Notes under the pieces: generated by a model
What the model was told of the DNA's origin: nothing
The model's input: only the letters and a program-made list of their open reading frames with translations
Databases searched by the model: none
Part shown: one piece after another, positions 7,665-9,141 of the stretch
Layout: the number at the start of each line of letters is the position of its first letter
Position numbering within the stretch: the first letter of the stretch is position 1
Position numbers and translations under genes: made by a program
Source of the DNA: Parabacteroides sp.
Lineage (GTDB): Bacteria > Bacteroidota > Bacteroidia > Bacteroidales > Tannerellaceae
Direction: 5' to 3'
DNA: 9,141 nucleotides
Assembly: GCA_020026285.1 (NCBI GenBank)
Contig: JAHHQS010000151.1
Span: 1-9,141 of the forward strand

Positions 7665-8408
7665 ATGGGAAGAGCGTTCGAGTTCCGTAAAGCAAGAAAA
7701 TTTAAACGTTGGGGAAACATGGCCCGCGTGTTTACTAAATTGGGTAAAGAAATCACTATCTGTGTTAAAGCTGGTGGTCCGGAACCTGAGAACAATCCAC
7801 GTTTGCGTGTTTTGATGCAGACTGCAAAGAAAGAAAACATGCCGAAGGAAAATGTGGAAAGAGCTATCAAACGTGCCGTTTCTAAAGACTTTACTGATTA
7901 CAAGGAAATGAATTATGAAGGTTACGGTCCTTTCGGTATTGCTATCTTCGTTGAAACAGCAACTGATAACACTACTAGAACTGTAGCAAACGTTCGTAGT
8001 TACTTCAACAAATTAGGAGGTTCTCTTGGAACAACAGGTAGTCTGGAATTTATGTTTGCTCATAAATGTGTATTCCATATTACAAAACCTGAAAACATTT
8101 CCTTAGACGATCTTGAATTGGAATTGATCGATTTCGGAGTTGATGAATTGGATGTTGACGAAGAAAGCAATGAAGTTATCCTTTACGGTGAATTTTCTCA
8201 AAATTCGGCTATCCAGAAATATTTGGAAGAAAATGGTTACGAGATTACAACTAGTGAGTTTGTTCGTATACCTAACGATCTGAAAGAAGTTACTCCTGAA
8301 CAGCGTGAAACAATCGAAAAATTGATTGAAAAGCTTGAAGAGGATGAAGATGTTCAGAATGTTTTCCACAATATGAAGGAAGATGACAATGAAGAGGATG
8401 AAGAATAA
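7665..8408 (+). CDS. YebC/PmpR/TACO1-family protein
   Basis: A 247-residue cytosolic protein of the YebC family, once described as a DNA-binding transcriptional regulator. More recent work on bacterial and mitochondrial (TACO1) members indicates a ribosome-associated factor that eases translation through proline-rich stretches. Visible family features are the basic N-terminal helix region with RVFTKLGKEI (22-31), AGGPEPENNPRLR (36-48), AKKENMPKENVERAIKRA (54-71), YEGYGPFGIAIFVE (84-97), TDNTTRTVANVR (100-111), LGTTGSLEFMF and the late EVTPEQ motif. The N-terminus, MGRAFEFRKARKFKRWGNMA, differs from the usual MAGHSKW...R block and is the form I associate with Bacteroidota. The C-terminus has an acidic tail (EEDEDVQN...EDDNEEDEE). 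It lies 53 bases after pheT with no terminator between them; pairing with a tRNA synthetase fits a translation role. The ATG at 7665 follows an A-rich leader. Confidence 0.93.
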   Translation: MGRAFEFRKARKFKRWGNMARVFTKLGKEITICVKAGGPEPENNPRLRVLMQTAKKENMPKENVERAIKRAVSKDFTDYKEMNYEGYGPFGIAIFVETATDNTTRTVANVRSYFNKLGGSLGTTGSLEFMFAHKCVFHITKPENISLDDLELELIDFGVDELDVDEESNEVILYGEFSQNSAIQKYLEENGYEITTSEFVRIPNDLKEVTPEQRETIEKLIEKLEEDEDVQNVFHNMKEDDNEEDEE

Positions 8409-8437
8409 TTAAACTTTATCTTTTATACTCTATATGG

Positions 8438-8473
8438 TTATGCAGTTAAAAATCAATATTTTTAACTGCATAA
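8438..8473. terminator. Perfect 16-bp inverted repeat after the YebC gene, probable terminator
   Basis: TTATGCAGTTAAAAAT (8438-8453) and ATTTTTAACTGCATAA (8458-8473) match without mismatch around a 4-base CAAT loop, 29 bases beyond the YebC stop. The stem is long but AT-rich and is followed by TATTTATAAT, not a clean T run. Most likely it ends the pheT-YebC transcript, possibly in both directions. A remnant of a mobile-element end is a less likely alternative. Confidence 0.6.
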
Positions 8474-8598
8474 TATTTATAATACCATTTAATAAAACAC
8501 AATAACTTAAATTAAATCAAGTCTACCATTGAAAATAGAAGATATATGTACGACTTTCTTTTCTTAATATTAATAACAACCATATAAAATCTAATCAC
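8474..8598. other. AT-rich non-coding stretch before the sulfatase remnant
   Basis: Between the palindrome and the first sulfatase-like codons I see no convincing promoter, start codon or family resemblance. The sulfatase frame runs open upstream only to a TAG at 8536-8538, and the codons from 8539 to about 8596 encode an Asn/Ile-rich string unlike a sulfatase. The break in homology near 8599 is therefore abrupt. Confidence 0.55.
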
Positions 8599-9138
8599 AT
8601 TCCTTGTCTGGTCAGATGGCCGGAACAAATTAAACCTCATAAAGTAAAACAAACGATTTGTCTGTCGGACTTCATGGCAACATTTGCTAGTCTGACTAAT
8701 TATAAATTGTTAGATAACGAAGCCGAAGATAGTTACAATATCTTGCCATTATTGACAAATGAAGTAGAGCCAGAAGTTATACGTGAGGCTATTGTTCATC
8801 ATTCTGGAAGTGGATATTTTGCTATCCGTAAGGGAAACTGGAAATTACTACTTGCTAATCATTCCGGAGGTTGGAGTGAACCTAATATACAACATCCTCT
8901 TAAAGGACCTTATCAGTTATTTGATCTGGATAAAGATCCTGAAGAAACGACAAATCTTTATAAATCGAATCCAAAGAAGGTTGAGGAACTTCGCCAATTA
9001 ATGATCAAATATCTAAATGATGGTAGAAGTACCAAAGGTAAACCACAGAAAAATGAAGAAATAGATTTAAATAATTATTATTTAAAGAAATATGTAAAAA
9101 CGACCAAGTGGCATCAATTATCACCTTGGTATGAATAA
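8599..9138 (+). pseudogene. S1-type sulfatase, C-terminal fragment only (catalytic domain missing)
   Basis: The translation resembles the C-terminal part of arylsulfatase-like S1 sulfatases, which cleave sulfate esters, in gut Bacteroidota often from host or algal glycans. Resemblance starts near 8599 (IPCLVRWPEQIKP), upstream of the first in-frame ATG at 8674. It runs through QTICLSDFMATFASL, EDSYNILPLL, REAIVHHSGSGYFAIRKGNWKLLL, YQLFDLDKDPEETTNLY and DGRSTKGKPQKN to a TAA. About 180 residues remain of a protein usually near 500. The N-terminal alkaline-phosphatase-like domain is absent, including the CxPSR/SxPSR site that matures to formylglycine, the metal ligands and the catalytic His and Lys. 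It cannot be an active sulfatase alone. The frame has no internal stop, so the truncation may be recent. A short product from the ATG at 8674 is possible but I see no promoter. Codon use is like that of its neighbours. Confidence 0.75.
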
Positions 9139-9141
9139 TAT

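Noticed and set aside
8674..9138. The right-end ORF as an intact 154-residue gene of its own
   Set aside because: Sulfatase resemblance extends about 25 codons upstream of this ATG with no in-frame start, so the ATG is an internal Met of a truncated gene.

Overview
The window looks like chromosomal DNA of a member of the Bacteroidales (Bacteroidota); the genus cannot be fixed from this sequence alone. Four things point there. The DNA is AT-rich, with A-rich leaders instead of strong Shine-Dalgarno sites. Two promoters have a -7 element matching TAnnTTTG (before the small gene at 1116 and before pheT). There is a TonB-dependent receptor with an N-terminal carboxypeptidase-regulatory-like domain. 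The enolase, flavodoxin and YebC proteins have Bacteroidota-type sequences.

Layout. 1-857 is the 3' two-thirds of enolase (eno), closed by a good intrinsic terminator at 935-972. A promoter at 1046-1075 then serves a small histidine-rich membrane-anchored protein (1116-1472), followed on the same strand by an 816-residue TonB-dependent outer membrane receptor (1651-4101). This pair is the only accessory-looking, functionally open unit and probably imports a metal or metal complex; the substrate is not readable from sequence. Its end is marked by two hairpins, the second a very strong terminator (4146-4196). Facing it is a long-chain flavodoxin gene on the minus strand (4287-4796) with its own terminator (4222-4258).

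A 352-base gene-free stretch (4797-5148) separates the divergent flavodoxin and pheT genes and holds both promoters. pheT (5149-7611, phenylalanyl-tRNA synthetase beta chain) and a YebC/TACO1-family gene (7665-8408) are 53 bases apart and probably form a translation-related transcription unit. It ends near a perfect 16-bp inverted repeat (8438-8473).

The right end carries only the C-terminal part of an S1-type sulfatase (about 8599-9138). The catalytic domain is absent and AT-rich non-coding DNA lies where it should be, so this is best read as a gene remnant.

Most of the window is ordinary housekeeping sequence. I found no CRISPR array, insertion sequence, RNA gene or phage element. The points most worth a second look are the His-rich protein/receptor pair, the truncated sulfatase with its neighbouring palindrome, and a Phe in place of the usual flavin-stacking Tyr in the flavodoxin.
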